Shown piece after piece: positions 38,386-49,266 of a stretch of DNA of 64,000 nucleotides. The stretch's first letter is position 1. Every line of letters starts with the position of its first letter. Source of the stretch: Carnegiea gigantea (taxonomy: Eukaryota > Streptophyta > Magnoliopsida > Caryophyllales > Cactaceae); the NCBI GenBank assembly GCA_029747015.1, contig JAKOGI010002149.1, forward strand, positions 1 through 64,000, given 5' to 3'. The notes below the pieces were generated by a model. The model did not search any database, was not told the origin of the DNA, and saw nothing but the letters and a program-made list of their open reading frames with translations. Position numbers and translations under genes: made by a program.

Positions 38386-38640
38386 CTACGTTGCCTTTTG
38401 TGCGCGCCTCTTCGGCCCATCATTGTCGCCCACATACAAATACCCGCGCTCATCATTCCCCTTCAAAAGCATCCTCAAATCACCATCCGCCTCTAATTCC
38501 ATTCCCATCTCTCGGTCGTACTTTAAACTGTACCACAATTTATGTACAATCAAAACATCGCTAGTAATCTCGCTCATCATTCTTCGCACCTCCTCCAACC
38601 CCACACCCTCTTTGAGCACGATATACTTCGTCTAACCCCC
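38386..38640 (-). pseudogene. Fragment resembling MuDR-type transposase N-terminus
   Basis: The minus-strand frame reads EGVGLEEVRRMMSEI, KLWYSLKYDREMGMELEAD, LRMLLKGNDERGYLYVG. This order (helix, WYSLKYD-like strand, 'D-D-L-F/M-L' strand, 'LYV') resembles the PB1-like N-terminal region found in plant MuDR transposases. Stops occur on both sides (near 38385 and 38637), and no DDE catalytic domain is present in the element. It is therefore a leftover. The family match is from memory of the pattern and is moderate. Confidence 0.45.
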
Positions 38641-39830
38641 CATATGTGTTACTTTTCTAGCTCCACCATCGTCCAACTTGCCCCCCATAACACATACACA
38701 ACCATCTCTCTACCCCCACCACTGCCTCCCATAGTAACACCGTCCGCATCCATTTTTAACAGATATCATAACACCGACTACCGTACTACCGTACCACTGT
38801 ATCGGTCAACAACCTTCCCAATTACCCTGCACATCAAACAATAACAGTTTCTGGTCAGTGCAACCAATACTGCATCCTCCACAACACATAAGTATATAAT
38901 AAGAGTCCTCAACACCACTGCTCTCTGTTACCTATTCAGTACACTACATTTACCATGGTGAACACCACATTTTCCATGGTTCAACAGTGCACTATTCTCA
39001 TTCAATGTCAGTGTCAACTACATCATCTTCCTTTCATCACAATAACACCATATCCCACCCTCCAACATGGCCACCCATGCAATTAGGTTTTAAGTCAACA
39101 ACATTAATGATACCCTGGTAAACGGTGATTAACAGCATGGTACACATGTTATCCTAGACATGTACCCTTCCTACACCCTAAATCATTCACCAAAATCTCA
39201 TTCCACAAACCAAAATCATAAATTTCAAATAATATGTGACATATCTTATGTTTACCACTCAGCTTGAAGGTGTCTACCAATATCAGATGCCCAAACCCTT
39301 TCACCTTTGACTTCATGGCTGACCTCCAACGTCAGGTTTCCACCATCACCAAATACTACAAGCTCACCTCCAGCCTCTCTCTGTACTTTCCCTCACCTAC
39401 AGGTACGCACCTTGCCTCAACCCCATTCTTCTCTCACAACCAAGCTGCCTTCAATAATTGGGGCTAGATTTTCCTCAATTTTTATGCACAATTGCTTACT
39501 ATTCTAGGATTCAGGAGTACATTCAACTTTGAAGAGAGATTGAGAGACGGAGAGAGAGCGCAAGTTTGAACTCCACACAAAACCCTTGTTCTTTCCCCTT
39601 GCCTTTGCTTCCTCTGTTTTTTCCTAGGTTTTTGAGGAGAGAGAAAGTGAATGAGGTGCAAGGAAGGAGATGGGGTATTTTCATTAAGGGCATTGTGGTC
39701 ATTCTATTTTATTTTGCTTTTTCTCTCATTTGGTCTTCCCTCCAAAAGCAACACCCATTTGTTGCAAAAAAAATGGGTTTGTTGCATGCCACTTGAAGTA
39801 TGACCCACTTGTAAATTTTCCTATTGTGAA

Positions 39831-41000
39831 TATGATTTATGACCACAAGAGGCTTCCAAGTTGCTAGTACTTAGCATATCTCCTATTTCAGGCTTTGCAG
39901 GTTGAACATCCTCAACCCAAGCCAGCTCCTTGATTTTTATACTATCCTCTTGCTGAGCACGAATAACCATATAAGTCATTGAGTTTCTATCATGGTACCC
40001 AATTGTTGCCCCTTGCTGAATTCTTTTATAAGCTATGTAAGACAACCGAAGCGATCTCCGAGTATATATATTTTTAGATTTCCTAAATACGTGAAAAGTA
40101 ACATATGAGACGCTATCAATATCCATGGAAGCAGATGTCGGAGATCTGGTAGGCTGGCTATTCCTCCTACCCATGCTTATCATTGAAGTTAGTGTTGAGC
40201 TAACATCCATACTCATCCTATCAAAATCCATGTTAGAACGACTTCCAAACTCAACTTCTATTCCTTCTATTGTATAACTTGCATCCAAATGAGTTCACAA
40301 ATTGAATATGGTGAGTAGGAAGAAATGGTAACAGGGACCTTCCCCAGAGGATCCAATACTAAGTGGCTCCAGCTCAAAAGTTACGGTCGATTCTTACTGC
40401 TCAATATTGCTAGGCCTATTGCACTCTTGTTGCCTCTTCAAAGATGACGTCTCCTTTGCACACCTCTCAGCAACCGAAACTTGCGACTCACATCTCTCAT
40501 CCTCAGCTTGACATTTCTCACTTTCAATCTGTGCAATCTCTTTTATAATGTCAAAAGTTATTTGGCTTAATCCTCGCTACTTCCTCCAAGTCACCTAACG
40601 CACAACAAATATTACCCAGATCCAAGGCTATCTTCATTCTCCTAAATAGAGCTTTAGGATTGCTTGACTCATGCAAAAATTAGAACAAAAGAAGATAATG
40701 TCATAATTGACTCAAAGTTCCCTTGTTTAAGATCTGAAACTGCTAGGTTCAGATTCAAAGAGATAGCCAAATGGCTAAAGAGAACCTCATATTCATCAGA
40801 GAGAATACAACTAAAGCACAACAATTTGATTCCAAGTAGGTAAAAAGCTGAGGCACGAGCAAAGTCATTGTTCTTGAAGCATCTATTTCCTTCCTCCAAA
40901 AAACAAAAAAACCCCACTTCATAAGGTATTTTCTCAGGTCCCTCTAATTGACACACAGCCTGAGCTATTTCTTCCAGCCAATGTTCTCGAGATGTGTATG
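39831..41000 (-). pseudogene. Decayed TPR-protein gene interrupted by the MULE
   Basis: The minus strand from about 40985 gives EIAQAVCQLEGPEKIPYEVG and FLEEGNRCFKNNDFARASAFY, followed by LFSHLAISLNLNLAVSDLKQG, a helix-turn-helix pattern of tetratricopeptide repeats. A frameshift near 40680 leads into NPKALFRRMKIALDLGNICC and CALGDLEEVARIKPNN, again TPR-like. A second frame break follows at about 40550 and a stop near 40400. A further open frame (40288-39831) contains RRSLRLSYIAYKRIQQGATI and IKELAWVEDVQPAKPEIGD; I do not recognise that domain. No introns are obvious, so it may be a retrocopy. The MULE cuts the 3' side. Confidence 0.55.
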
Positions 41001-41014
41001 AATACGTGCAACTT

Positions 41015-41080
41015 GAAGGAGATTATATCTATGCCGCACTCGTGGGCCAAAATTTAACTCACAATTACACATGCTTTAGG
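41015..41080. repeat. Fragment of GTGAGCCAAAA-type MITE end
   Basis: The phrase gtgggccaaaatttaactcac followed by acacatgct resembles the right ends of the elements at 9600-10298 and 25391-25766. No left end found. Confidence 0.35.
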
Positions 41081-41490
41081 AAAAAAACATCACTTTTGCC
41101 CCTATCCTCCTCCCCTCCTCCTCAGTTGGTGTGTATAGTGGTAGCTGTAGGTTTCCTTTTCCAATAGCTTTGCTTATTGTTGCCCTTACAAGAGTCGGGC
41201 AACTTTTTTTGTCATGTACTTTGAGTATTTGCCTATGAATCGATTTAATAATCGAAAAGGCTAACTATACCTCTTAATTTTTATGTTATAGTCAATCTTA
41301 TATTATATTTTTAAAGTTCAAAATTTTAAAATATAAACTTTTAATTGAGATGATCCTTAAATGTGAACCTTAATTTTTTTAAAAATGTTTGAAAGCTCCT
41401 CTAAAACACTTGCGTTATGCATCAACGATTTTCCCAACTCTTTTCTTTAGGTAAATTTATTGAAAACCAAGTTGTCTTTAATCTAATTAG

Positions 41491-41653
41491 TTATAGAAAA
41501 GATATCGATCAATGGCTCTTAGCTTGGTGGTTAAGACTGAGGTTCTGCATACATAAGATCCCAAGTTCGTTCTCCCACTCCCATTATATTGTAATTGTAT
41601 TATACTATCCTTTGTGATCTGTATGGGCTAAAAAAAAATTTATAGAAAAGATA
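41491..41653 (+). mobile_element. tRNA-derived SINE with 14-bp target duplication
   Basis: ttatagaaaagata lies at 41491-41504 and 41640-41653. The 135-bp body between them starts tcgatcaatggctctt, has an A-box-like segment (TAGCTTGGTGG, 41520-41530), a B-box-like segment (AAGTTCGTTCTCC, about 41562-41574), a T-rich tail region, and ends in about nine A. Length, internal RNA polymerase III boxes, A-tail and long target duplication together define a SINE. The exact duplication implies a young insertion. Confidence 0.85.
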
Positions 41654-42827
41654 AATAATCATGGAGTTAGTGAATAATGATATTCAAATAAATTACGTTA
41701 TAGGGTCAAAGGAAGACCTTTATAAATGGTCTGCACTGATGGAGAAATCCTATCACGTGAAAATATTGCATACTCTTGTGTGGGTCTTGCTACAAAAAAT
41801 GCATAATCTCTCTCCCTCATTTTTTTTTTTTTTTGGGGGTACTCTTGTGTGGGTCTTGCTACCAAAAAGGTATAATCTCTCCCTCCCTCTTTTTCTTTCT
41901 TTTTTTTTGGTTACATGTGAGCCACAAATACCGATATATGTGAAATTCAAACTTAAATTATTGACAATAACTTTCACAAATTTTATCAACCATTCTTTGT
42001 CTTTTTCCCATCAAAGATAAATTAGGCTCATTTCTGTTCGATCATGGTCTTCTTATAATCTTGTATCATTCTCTCTCCCCCCCTTTATATATGATTTTTG
42101 GATGCAAATAATTCAAACTTTTAGATTTGGACTAGAACAACCTGACCTTTAGAAATAACTCCCATTCTCCCAATACTCCGACTTTTGGGAATCTTTATTG
42201 TCGTAAGTACAGGTTCATTTTGAATTGTATTTTTTTCTAAAAATAAATGGTTTTTTTTTTCTTTTTTTAACGGAAGGTGCAATGGGGTAGAGACTAGAAA
42301 GGGTTGAAAATTTTGAATTTGCCCATGAAAATTAAAGAACAGACCCCATTCATCAATTGCACAATATATATCTTTAGTTGAATGTGGGTTATTTGCTCTT
42401 GTTATTACATGCATCAATTACTCAATCAATGGGAGCTCGCACAAGTGTAGTAAAACAGAAAGAAAGTTGCTGTTTGCTAAGGATTTGAAGAACAAAAAAA
42501 TACTGCACTTGCAATCTCGGACCAACACCGTGCTAAGAATTGTGAAACAGTTCACATTTCTTGAAAATCATGCCAATTCAATCACAGTCGTCATACCTCC
42601 ACAACTGTTGAGGTAGGTCATCAATTATGAAAATAAATAATGCAAGTCTAGCTTTGCATTAGTCATTAGTATGGAAATTATGGCTAATTGTGAGGAGTTT
42701 TTGGTTACTTATTGGGGAATAGGGAGGATTGAACGAGGAAGTACTCGATGTGAAAAATTTATTGACGAAGATATAATGTTAGTTTAAAAGTCAACTTATT
42801 TTGGATTGATTATTTTTTACTATATTA
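41654..42827. other. No gene seen
   Basis: AT-rich. A short direct repeat (ctcttgtgtgggtcttgcta) occurs at 41773-41792 and 41841-41860 with a T/G run between them. No coding signal. Confidence 0.4.
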
Positions 42828-43465
42828 TTATACATTTTACTTTCCCAATATTTGTGATATACTTTAACTTCACACTAACAATCTCACAATAACTTATAAA
42901 CTACTTGTTTCAACCATTGGTTTCTAAATTATTTGATAATGACATCGCAAAAGGGATTTATTCATGGGAATTATGTAAATTTATAATGGTGCATGGAGCT
43001 CTCTGGTGATTGTGGAACAAGAACTTGATGTTCGGCTATGGAGTCCCATCCTATTGAAAGCACCCAGTCAGCTAATTCTCTTTTTCAGAATTGGCCTCGA
43101 CTTTCAAGCATAATTACTTAGTACTTGTCTTGTCTCACCTCTTCTCTTATGCTACCATGCTGATCAACTTGAAATGAATTTTTGGGGGGTGGGGGGAGGG
43201 AGGGAAGACGCTCATGGTTACCTCTTGATCTATGGCTCAGGTGGGCTAGGCATGTGGAGCATTCATTTGATGGAAGGTTGCACTTGGTCAAAATGAGAGA
43301 TTCTCCTTGTCGAGAGGTTAGCATCCGTAAAAAATAAGGTAAGAATGAAAAAATGAATTTCTTACACAGGGCTAATGGAGAGGAGATTCTGCACTTTCCT
43401 CCACAATGGGAAAAATGACACACCTGTCAAACCACCGGCAACAAAACAGAAAAGGTACACAAAAT

Positions 43466-43537
43466 TGCGTTTGCCGGGAGTCGAACCCGGGTCTATTGCT
43501 TGGAAGGCAATTATCCTAACCGTTGGACTACAAACGC
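43466..43537 (-). tRNA. tRNA-Gly (anticodon TCC), copy 1
   Basis: The minus strand folds as a full 72-nt cloverleaf: acceptor GCGTTTG/CAAACGC, D arm GTCC-AACGGTTA-GGAT, anticodon arm ATTGC-CTTCCAA-GCAAT with anticodon TCC, T arm CCGGG-TTCGACT-CCCGG, discriminator A. All stem pairs are intact. No intron and no encoded CCA, as usual for nuclear plant tRNAs. The internal A and B boxes are canonical. Confidence 0.97.
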
Positions 43538-44199
43538 AGGTAGCACCACTGACAATGATTCATCTTACAAGTAATTATGACGAAGTCCATTGAGCCCAGT
43601 TTGGGACTCTTCGAAGTGTGGTAACTGGTAAATGGTAATGGTGAGTACTGAGTACTGATCTTTATTTGTTTTATTTTATTATTATTTTTTTGGGTGAGCT
43701 CTTACGAGTACTATCCTTTCTTGATCTATATATATATACAGCCTCTTCTACAGCAAGATGGGCCATTGATATATGGATCGTCTACGCAAAGCTGGAATGT
43801 ACAAACATATTGGGTGGATGTATGTAATTAATTACCACATTCCCATTCAATTAGCTAGCCTAGAGTCGATAAAAGTTTCTGCTTCATATTTGATTTGCAT
43901 GGTTGAGACGACTCCAGATTTGGGTAAATGCATCGGTCAATTCAAGTGCCAAATGAAACAAACATGAGTCTGCGTCAACCTTATCCTGAATCCTGATGCA
44001 TGTTTAATGATCTCCCTTCTATAAACTAAACTATTATTAAAGACTTAACTGTGATAGACTGAGCGGACATATATCCTTTATAGTTACATTATTGAAGAGT
44101 GGATGTTGTATAGACTACCCACTAACTTATACTATATACAATAATTATTGAACTAGGTATTTATGGGGCAAAGTAAAGGGAGGGACATCTAGTGCTGGT

Positions 44200-44612
44200 T
44201 TACAACTTAACACCACATCGAGGTATTGTCCGCTTTGGGCAGGCGGGACGCTACCATCATCTTTGCCCTCACGGTTTTGTCCTCAAAAGGCGCTTCGATG
44301 GGTTGAGGTTTTCCCACGCTTATAAGGCGTGGTTTGTTTTCCTCAACTCCCGATGTGGGATACCTTCATTCACCCCCTCTCAGGGGCCCAGCGTCTTCGC
44401 TGGCATACCGGGTCGGGTCCATGGCTCTAATACCACTGTAACAGCCCACGACCACCCGCCATTGAGGTATTGTTCGCTTTGGGCAGGTGGGACGCTACCA
44501 CCATCCCTGCCCTCACGGTTTTGTCCTCAAAAGGCGCCTCGATGGGTTGAGGTTTCCCCACGCTTATAAGGCGTGGTTCGTTCTCCTCAACTCCCGATGT
44601 GGGATACCTTCA
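44200..44612 (-). mobile_element. TRIM (terminal-repeat retrotransposon in miniature)
   Basis: Two direct repeats (about 44200-44368 and 44437-44612) share ggtattgtccgctttgggca-like, ccctcacggttttgtcctca, gcttataaggcgtgg and cccgatgtgggatacc. On the minus strand the repeat begins TGAAGGTATCCC and ends ...TTACA. It is followed one base later by TGGTATTAGAGCCA (44422-44435), close to the initiator tRNA-Met primer site TGGTATCAGAGC. A purine tract (CCTGAGAGGGGGTGAA, minus strand) precedes the other repeat. Only about 70 bp separate the repeats and there are no genes. This is the organisation of plant TRIMs; it must be moved by enzymes supplied elsewhere. Confidence 0.85.
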
Positions 44613-44935
44613 TCCAATTTCATTCGTCAATCAATGGATCAATTTTAGTTTCCATTACAGTTAGGTTAGTCTTTGTTTCTTTTTTTTTGGGTATTTTATT
44701 TGGTATTCCTATACTTTTGAAAAATTTATTTGGTATATAGTGTAGCAATAAATATAAATAGATAATCCAGAAATAAGCAAATACAAGTTCTAGCAATAGG
44801 TAAAGAAAAATTTAGTAAGTTTAAATCCTATGGATACTGACACTGAGAGTATTGCATTAATATTTCTTTTCTTCTCTTTTTTTTTTCTTTTCATTTGCAA
44901 CATGTTGTTCTGAAACCGATTCCCACTTAGGGATA

Positions 44936-45102
44936 AGCGATTCCGAGTACTCGCCTAAAAAATTAGGAATCGGAACCGGAATTTCAAGTTCCAGTTCTGA
45001 TTTCGTGATGCCCGACACGCCTATTGTTAAAATTTTAGCACCTCATGTATTAATTTTTTTAATTTATTTGGGGTGGGAGAGAGGTTTTTGATCTTCGGCT
45101 AC

Positions 45103-45162
<60 letters not shown>

Positions 45163-45164
45163 TA
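44936..45164. repeat. MITE fragment and (TA)n run between the duplicates
   Basis: About 44936-45010 reads agggataagcgattccgag and gaatcggaaccggaa, resembling 'GGGATGAGC' type short elements. A run of about 26 TA units follows at 45104-45155. Confidence 0.5.
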
Positions 45165-45289
45165 TATACACATTTTAATTTCTCAACATCTGTCACATTT
45201 TTCGACTTCACACTAATAGTCTCATAATAACTTGTAAATACTTTAATTATTTGATAATGACATGACAAAATGAATTCATTCTTACGAAT

Positions 45290-45304
45290 GTATGTGTGTG
45301 TGTG

Positions 45305-45397
<93 letters not shown>

Positions 45398-45440
45398 TAT
45401 ATATATATATATATCTATATATATATATATATATTATATA
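45290..45440. repeat. (TG)n then long (TA)n microsatellite
   Basis: About 14 TG units followed by roughly 55 TA units with a few interruptions. Absent at the matching place of copy 1, which has only a short A/T stretch. Confidence 0.95.
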
Positions 45441-46048
45441 TAATATGGTTCACGGAGCTCTCCAATGATTGTGGAACAAGGACCTTGTGTTCCGCTATAG
45501 AGTTTCATCCTATTGAAAGCACACAATCAGCTACTTCTCTTTTTCGGCCATTACTTTCCAACGTAATTGCTTGTCTCATTTCTTCTCTTATGCTACCATT
45601 TTGATCGACTTGATAATTTTTTTAGCTGGGGCGGGGGGAGAAGCTCGTGCTTATCTCTTGATCTATAGCTCAAGTTGACTGGACATGTGCAGCATTCATT
45701 TGATGGAAGTTTCACTTGGTAAAAAAGAGACCTCCTTGCTGGGATGTTGGGACCTGTAATAAATAAGGTAGGAATGCAAAAATGAATCCCTTACTTATTA
45801 TAATCATCCATAGACCAAGCTCGCTCAGCTTATATTTGATTCTACCTTCTCATTGTGTTGACTTTTACACTCCATTTGAAAGGGGAAAAAGCTAATAAAT
45901 AGTGTGCAATTTGTGCCTTTTTTAATTAAAAAAATAAAAAAAGACTACCATTTCACTTCCCTCGACAAGGGAAAACATGATGCAGACCTAAAAACTCTCC
46001 TCACCTGGGAGCGCACCCCCCCCCCCCCCAAAAAAAAGGGATAAAAAT

Positions 46049-46120
46049 TGCGTTTGCCGGGAGTCGAACCCGGGTCTATTGCTTGGAAGGCAGTTATCCT
46101 AACCGTTGGACTACAAGCGC
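46049..46120 (-). tRNA. tRNA-Gly (TCC), copy 2, two stem mismatches
   Basis: Differs from copy 1 at two positions. Acceptor position 4 is C instead of T (GCGCTTG against CAAACGC), and the anticodon stem second pair is C instead of T (ACTGC against GCAAT). Both turn a U-A pair into a C-A mismatch. The anticodon loop CTTCCAA, D and T arms and discriminator A are unchanged. It may be weakly functional or a pseudogene; the sequence alone does not settle this. Confidence 0.85.
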
Positions 46121-47675
46121 AGGCGGCACTCATCTGGATAATACCATACAAATGCAAATTAAGTTTTGTTCATTGAGCCCAGTATAGGAGTACACAAGCC
46201 CAGGACAGGTGATGCCAAGGCCGATATGCACTGGGCCGATGGCCTGACCTCCCACAGTTTTCCAAGAATGAGAATGCTGCCAGACTTTGGACTTGAAGTT
46301 CAGATCTCCCCCTTAAAATGAAGGATTTTTGTCATTGGGGCATGCTCTTAGGAGTACTATCCTTTTCTTGATTTTACAGCAAAATGGGAAACTGATATGT
46401 GGATTGTCTATGCAAAGCTGGAATGTACAAACATATTAGGTGGATGTGCGTAATTACTTACCACATTCTCATTCAATTAGCCAGCTTAAAGTTTATGAAA
46501 GCTTCTGTTTCATATATGACTTTTAATTCACATCTAAAGTCAATCGGAATCAATCTCCCAACAATTTTATAATTCGAGGGTAATGCTGCTGCATTAGAAA
46601 CCCCCACGCCCTTCCTGGTGGCGGAATTTTTGAAGTATTGGATTTGAATTTGGATTTGGATATAACTTCTAATTCACATGCTTGAGATAACTCCAGATCT
46701 GGGCAAACACATGGGCCAATTCAAGTGCCAAATGAAACCATGAGCGTGCTTCAACCTAATCCTAATGCAGGTTTAATTACCCCCCTTCTATAAATTAAAC
46801 TATTATCAAAGACTTAATTAAGATAGACTGAATACCCATGTATCCTTTAGAGTTACGTTATTGAAGCATGAATATTGTATAGACTAGAGTCTCCTAACTT
46901 ATCAGATGTCTTTGAAGGGACAACCTCCTATGTTATATTATGTACAATAATTAGATATTAGGGTTAATCAAAATTAAATTTAGATATAGAATCTGTCTGT
47001 TAAGATATCAAATCTCTTACCTGCTGTTGTTTAAGACAACGAAGGATTTGTTCACATCACTTGCACTTACAATAGAACTCAAATTAAGGTATCACCAATT
47101 CACTATGCTTCTTTAATTAATCTGTCTGTTTTGACTCATGTGATCTTCTTATAAATAATTTCTCCGCAGTCGTGCTTTAGGAAATACGTTGATCGAGATA
47201 ATAAAAGACTTATAAGTGTGTCCAAGTATTAGTTCAGACAAACGGATAATATGATTTTGGATTTGGTTTACGTAGGGACCGTCTCTTTCCATTTGGATTG
47301 ACTTTGAGTCTTTTTCTAGATTCAACAGCCTTTTTTTTCTTTTTTTTAATTACTTACAAGTACAAGCAATATTTCAGTCAATGGATCAATTTTAGTTTCT
47401 ATTAAAGTTAGGTTAGTCTTGTTTTTTTTTTTTTTTTTTTTGGGCGGAATATTTTACTTGATATTCATGTGCTTTGAAATACCTATTTGGTATATAATGT
47501 AGAAATAAATATAAATAGATAATCTAGAAATAAAAAATATAAATTCTAGGAACTAGTACCGAAGAATATTACCAAGTTTAAATCCTATTGATGTTGGTGC
47601 TGACAGTGCTGCATTAATACTTCTTTTCATCTCTTTTTTCTTGTCATTTTCGGCATATTGTTCTTCCACCGTTAC

Positions 47676-48499
47676 AGTCATGGTGGATAAGCAAGGAGGC
47701 AGTAGTCATCACTAGTTAAATGACTGAAGCTATCCGTTTCAGTCATCCGGGGAACAATGTTGATGAGTATCTATCGCCTAATATGTACATGATCGCCGCT
47801 GTGCACTACATTAATTCATCCAAACTCTCCCTGCGAAAAAATAACAGATCCAAATTGAATAAACTAAATTAGGGATAATTTTGTTTTCCCCTCTTTGTTT
47901 TTATTGTACTCTTTTATAGACTTATAGTTGTCACTAGTTCTAGATTTCGTGCCTTGCATGTTTTTTGATACATTTCAATCCTTTGAATATATTTTCACAT
48001 GAATTTTATATGAATGTTTGTCTAAAAATTTTATTAAGGCTCCGTTTGGATCTTGAAAACCTTAGTGGAAAGAAAAATATTTGGAAAAGTACTTTTTTTT
48101 TCTTATGTTTGGTTTAGAAAAAATCACAAAGAAAAAAATTATGAAGAAAGTCTGGGTGAAAAAATTATTAGAAACAATTGATAAAACTTTCCTCATAAAT
48201 TTGTGAGAAAAGTTTGGCAAAAGTTCCCAAAAGAATTCCTAACCTCCTTCAACCTTACATTGCTTAAATGATATCAACATGATTCAAGTAATTCATCAAT
48301 AATCAAATTTCTCATCCAAATTCTATTATTTTTTCCTCAACCTAAACAAGAGAGAAATACTCACTTTCTCCGTACTTTTTTTCCTTCACATTTTTTTTCC
48401 TTCAACTTTTCTCGCAACCAAATTTTCTAAGGACCAAATGGATCCTAAATATTGTACAATTTAATTTTAAAAGTCCCTTGATTATGAAATAATAGTTTT
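47676..48499. other. No gene seen
   Basis: At about 48040-48450 there is a phrase typical of short plant elements (ggctccgtttggatcttgaaaacc at left, ggaccaaatggatcctaaa at right) that may be an old MITE: the two ends are roughly inverted. No coding signal. Confidence 0.35.
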
Positions 48500-48800
48500 A
48501 ACCACCACTACATAATGAGCCTAATGCAACACTAGCCGCGTAACACTTCTAAAAATTATTGCATATTGGGTTAACTTAATATCTATTGCAACAATTACTA
48601 ATAAGTGTTGCATTTAGGTATATAAGGCATAATTTTTTATAAACGTTGTAATATTTCGAGTAAAAATGCAACACTTCTTGAAAAATGGTGCAATCTAAAA
48701 CAAAAATGCAACACTTTTCAAAATGTTGCAGTCCTGAGTAGAAATGCGAGATTATTTTATAAATGTTGCATCTATAAGTATATTGCCACAAGTATTAAAT
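48500..48800. mobile_element. CACTA-like subterminal repeat array
   Basis: Starts near CCACCACTACATAATG and then repeats aatgcaacactt in both orientations about eight times (for example AAATGCAACACTTTTC and AAATGTTGCA). Such arrays of short inverted motifs next to a CACTA end are typical of CACTA elements. Only one end is recognised; the right border is unclear. Confidence 0.5.
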
Positions 48801-49266
48801 TTACTAGGCTATTAAAGCAACTTCAAAGACTACTGTAGTTGAATAAATAGGTTGTTCTCAAAGAAATTATCAACAAACATTATCAATAAGAAATTATCTT
48901 TAAGAGATTTTTGATAGCACATGCCACTAGGCGTTCACAAAGGTGCAATTCAATTGAAATATTAACAACTATGTTTTTTCTCTAAATTTTATGAACAAAT
49001 CTTATATCAAAGATAAATACACAAAAAATAAAAGAAAAAAAAGGTCTTCCACCAAATCTATATTAATACATAATAGTAAAGTTTTAGTAACTATCATTTT
49101 CTTAATTCTCATTAATTTAGAATTTTCAACCGTTAGATCAGATGGTGAGTAAATACCAGCCGTTAGATTCATACTATTCTCACAATTAATTACCTCTAAG
49201 AAAATTATTTGCTCCGAATACAAAACATCAGGCTCACCAGCGTTTATTTTCTCTTTCCTCCTTATT

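Larger units (their letters stand above)
37605..39830. mobile_element. Mutator-like element with perfect 9-bp target duplication
   Basis: TATTGTGAA lies at 37605-37613 and again at 39822-39830. Between them, 37614-39821 has terminal inverted repeats of about 80 bp: GGAAAATTTACAAGTGG, CTTCAAGTGGCATGCAACAA and GGGTGTTGCTTTTGGAGGGA on the left recur inverted on the right with few changes. The 9-bp duplication and long TIRs are diagnostic of MULEs. The interior holds a two-copy direct repeat (37705-38085) and a decayed transposase-like piece on the minus strand (38386-38640). The identical target copies and well matched TIRs suggest a fairly recent insertion. Confidence 0.93.
42828..44935. repeat. 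Tandem segmental duplication, copy 1
   Basis: Aligns along its whole length with 45165-47675 in the same orientation. Shared landmarks include ttatttgataatgacat, attgtggaacaag, ttctcttatgctaccat, the tRNA-Gly, caagtgccaaatgaaac, and ggatcaattttagtttc with tttggtatata. Identity looks around 80-85 percent by eye outside the tRNA. Copy 1 has a TRIM retroelement (44200-44612) that copy 2 lacks. Confidence 0.88.
45165..47675. repeat. Tandem segmental duplication, copy 2
   Basis: Counterpart of 42828-44935. It is longer through a large (TG)n(TA)n microsatellite at 45290-45440 and a copy-specific insertion of about 155 bp at 46520-46680 bordered by near-identical acttctaattcacatg strings. It ends in the shared ttctctttt region near 47640. 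Confidence 0.88.

Noticed and set aside
44192..44569. 125-codon plus-strand frame
   Set aside because: It runs through both repeats of the TRIM, which has no genes; the coding direction is also opposite to the element.
45059..45604. Frames with alternating Tyr-Ile runs near 45059-45268 and 45296-45604
   Set aside because: They are translations of (TA)n microsatellites.
48040..48450. Possible hAT-like MITE (ggctccgtttggatc ... ggaccaaatggatcc)
   Set aside because: The ends are roughly inverted but too diverged to set borders or a target duplication; noted in the feature for the stretch only.
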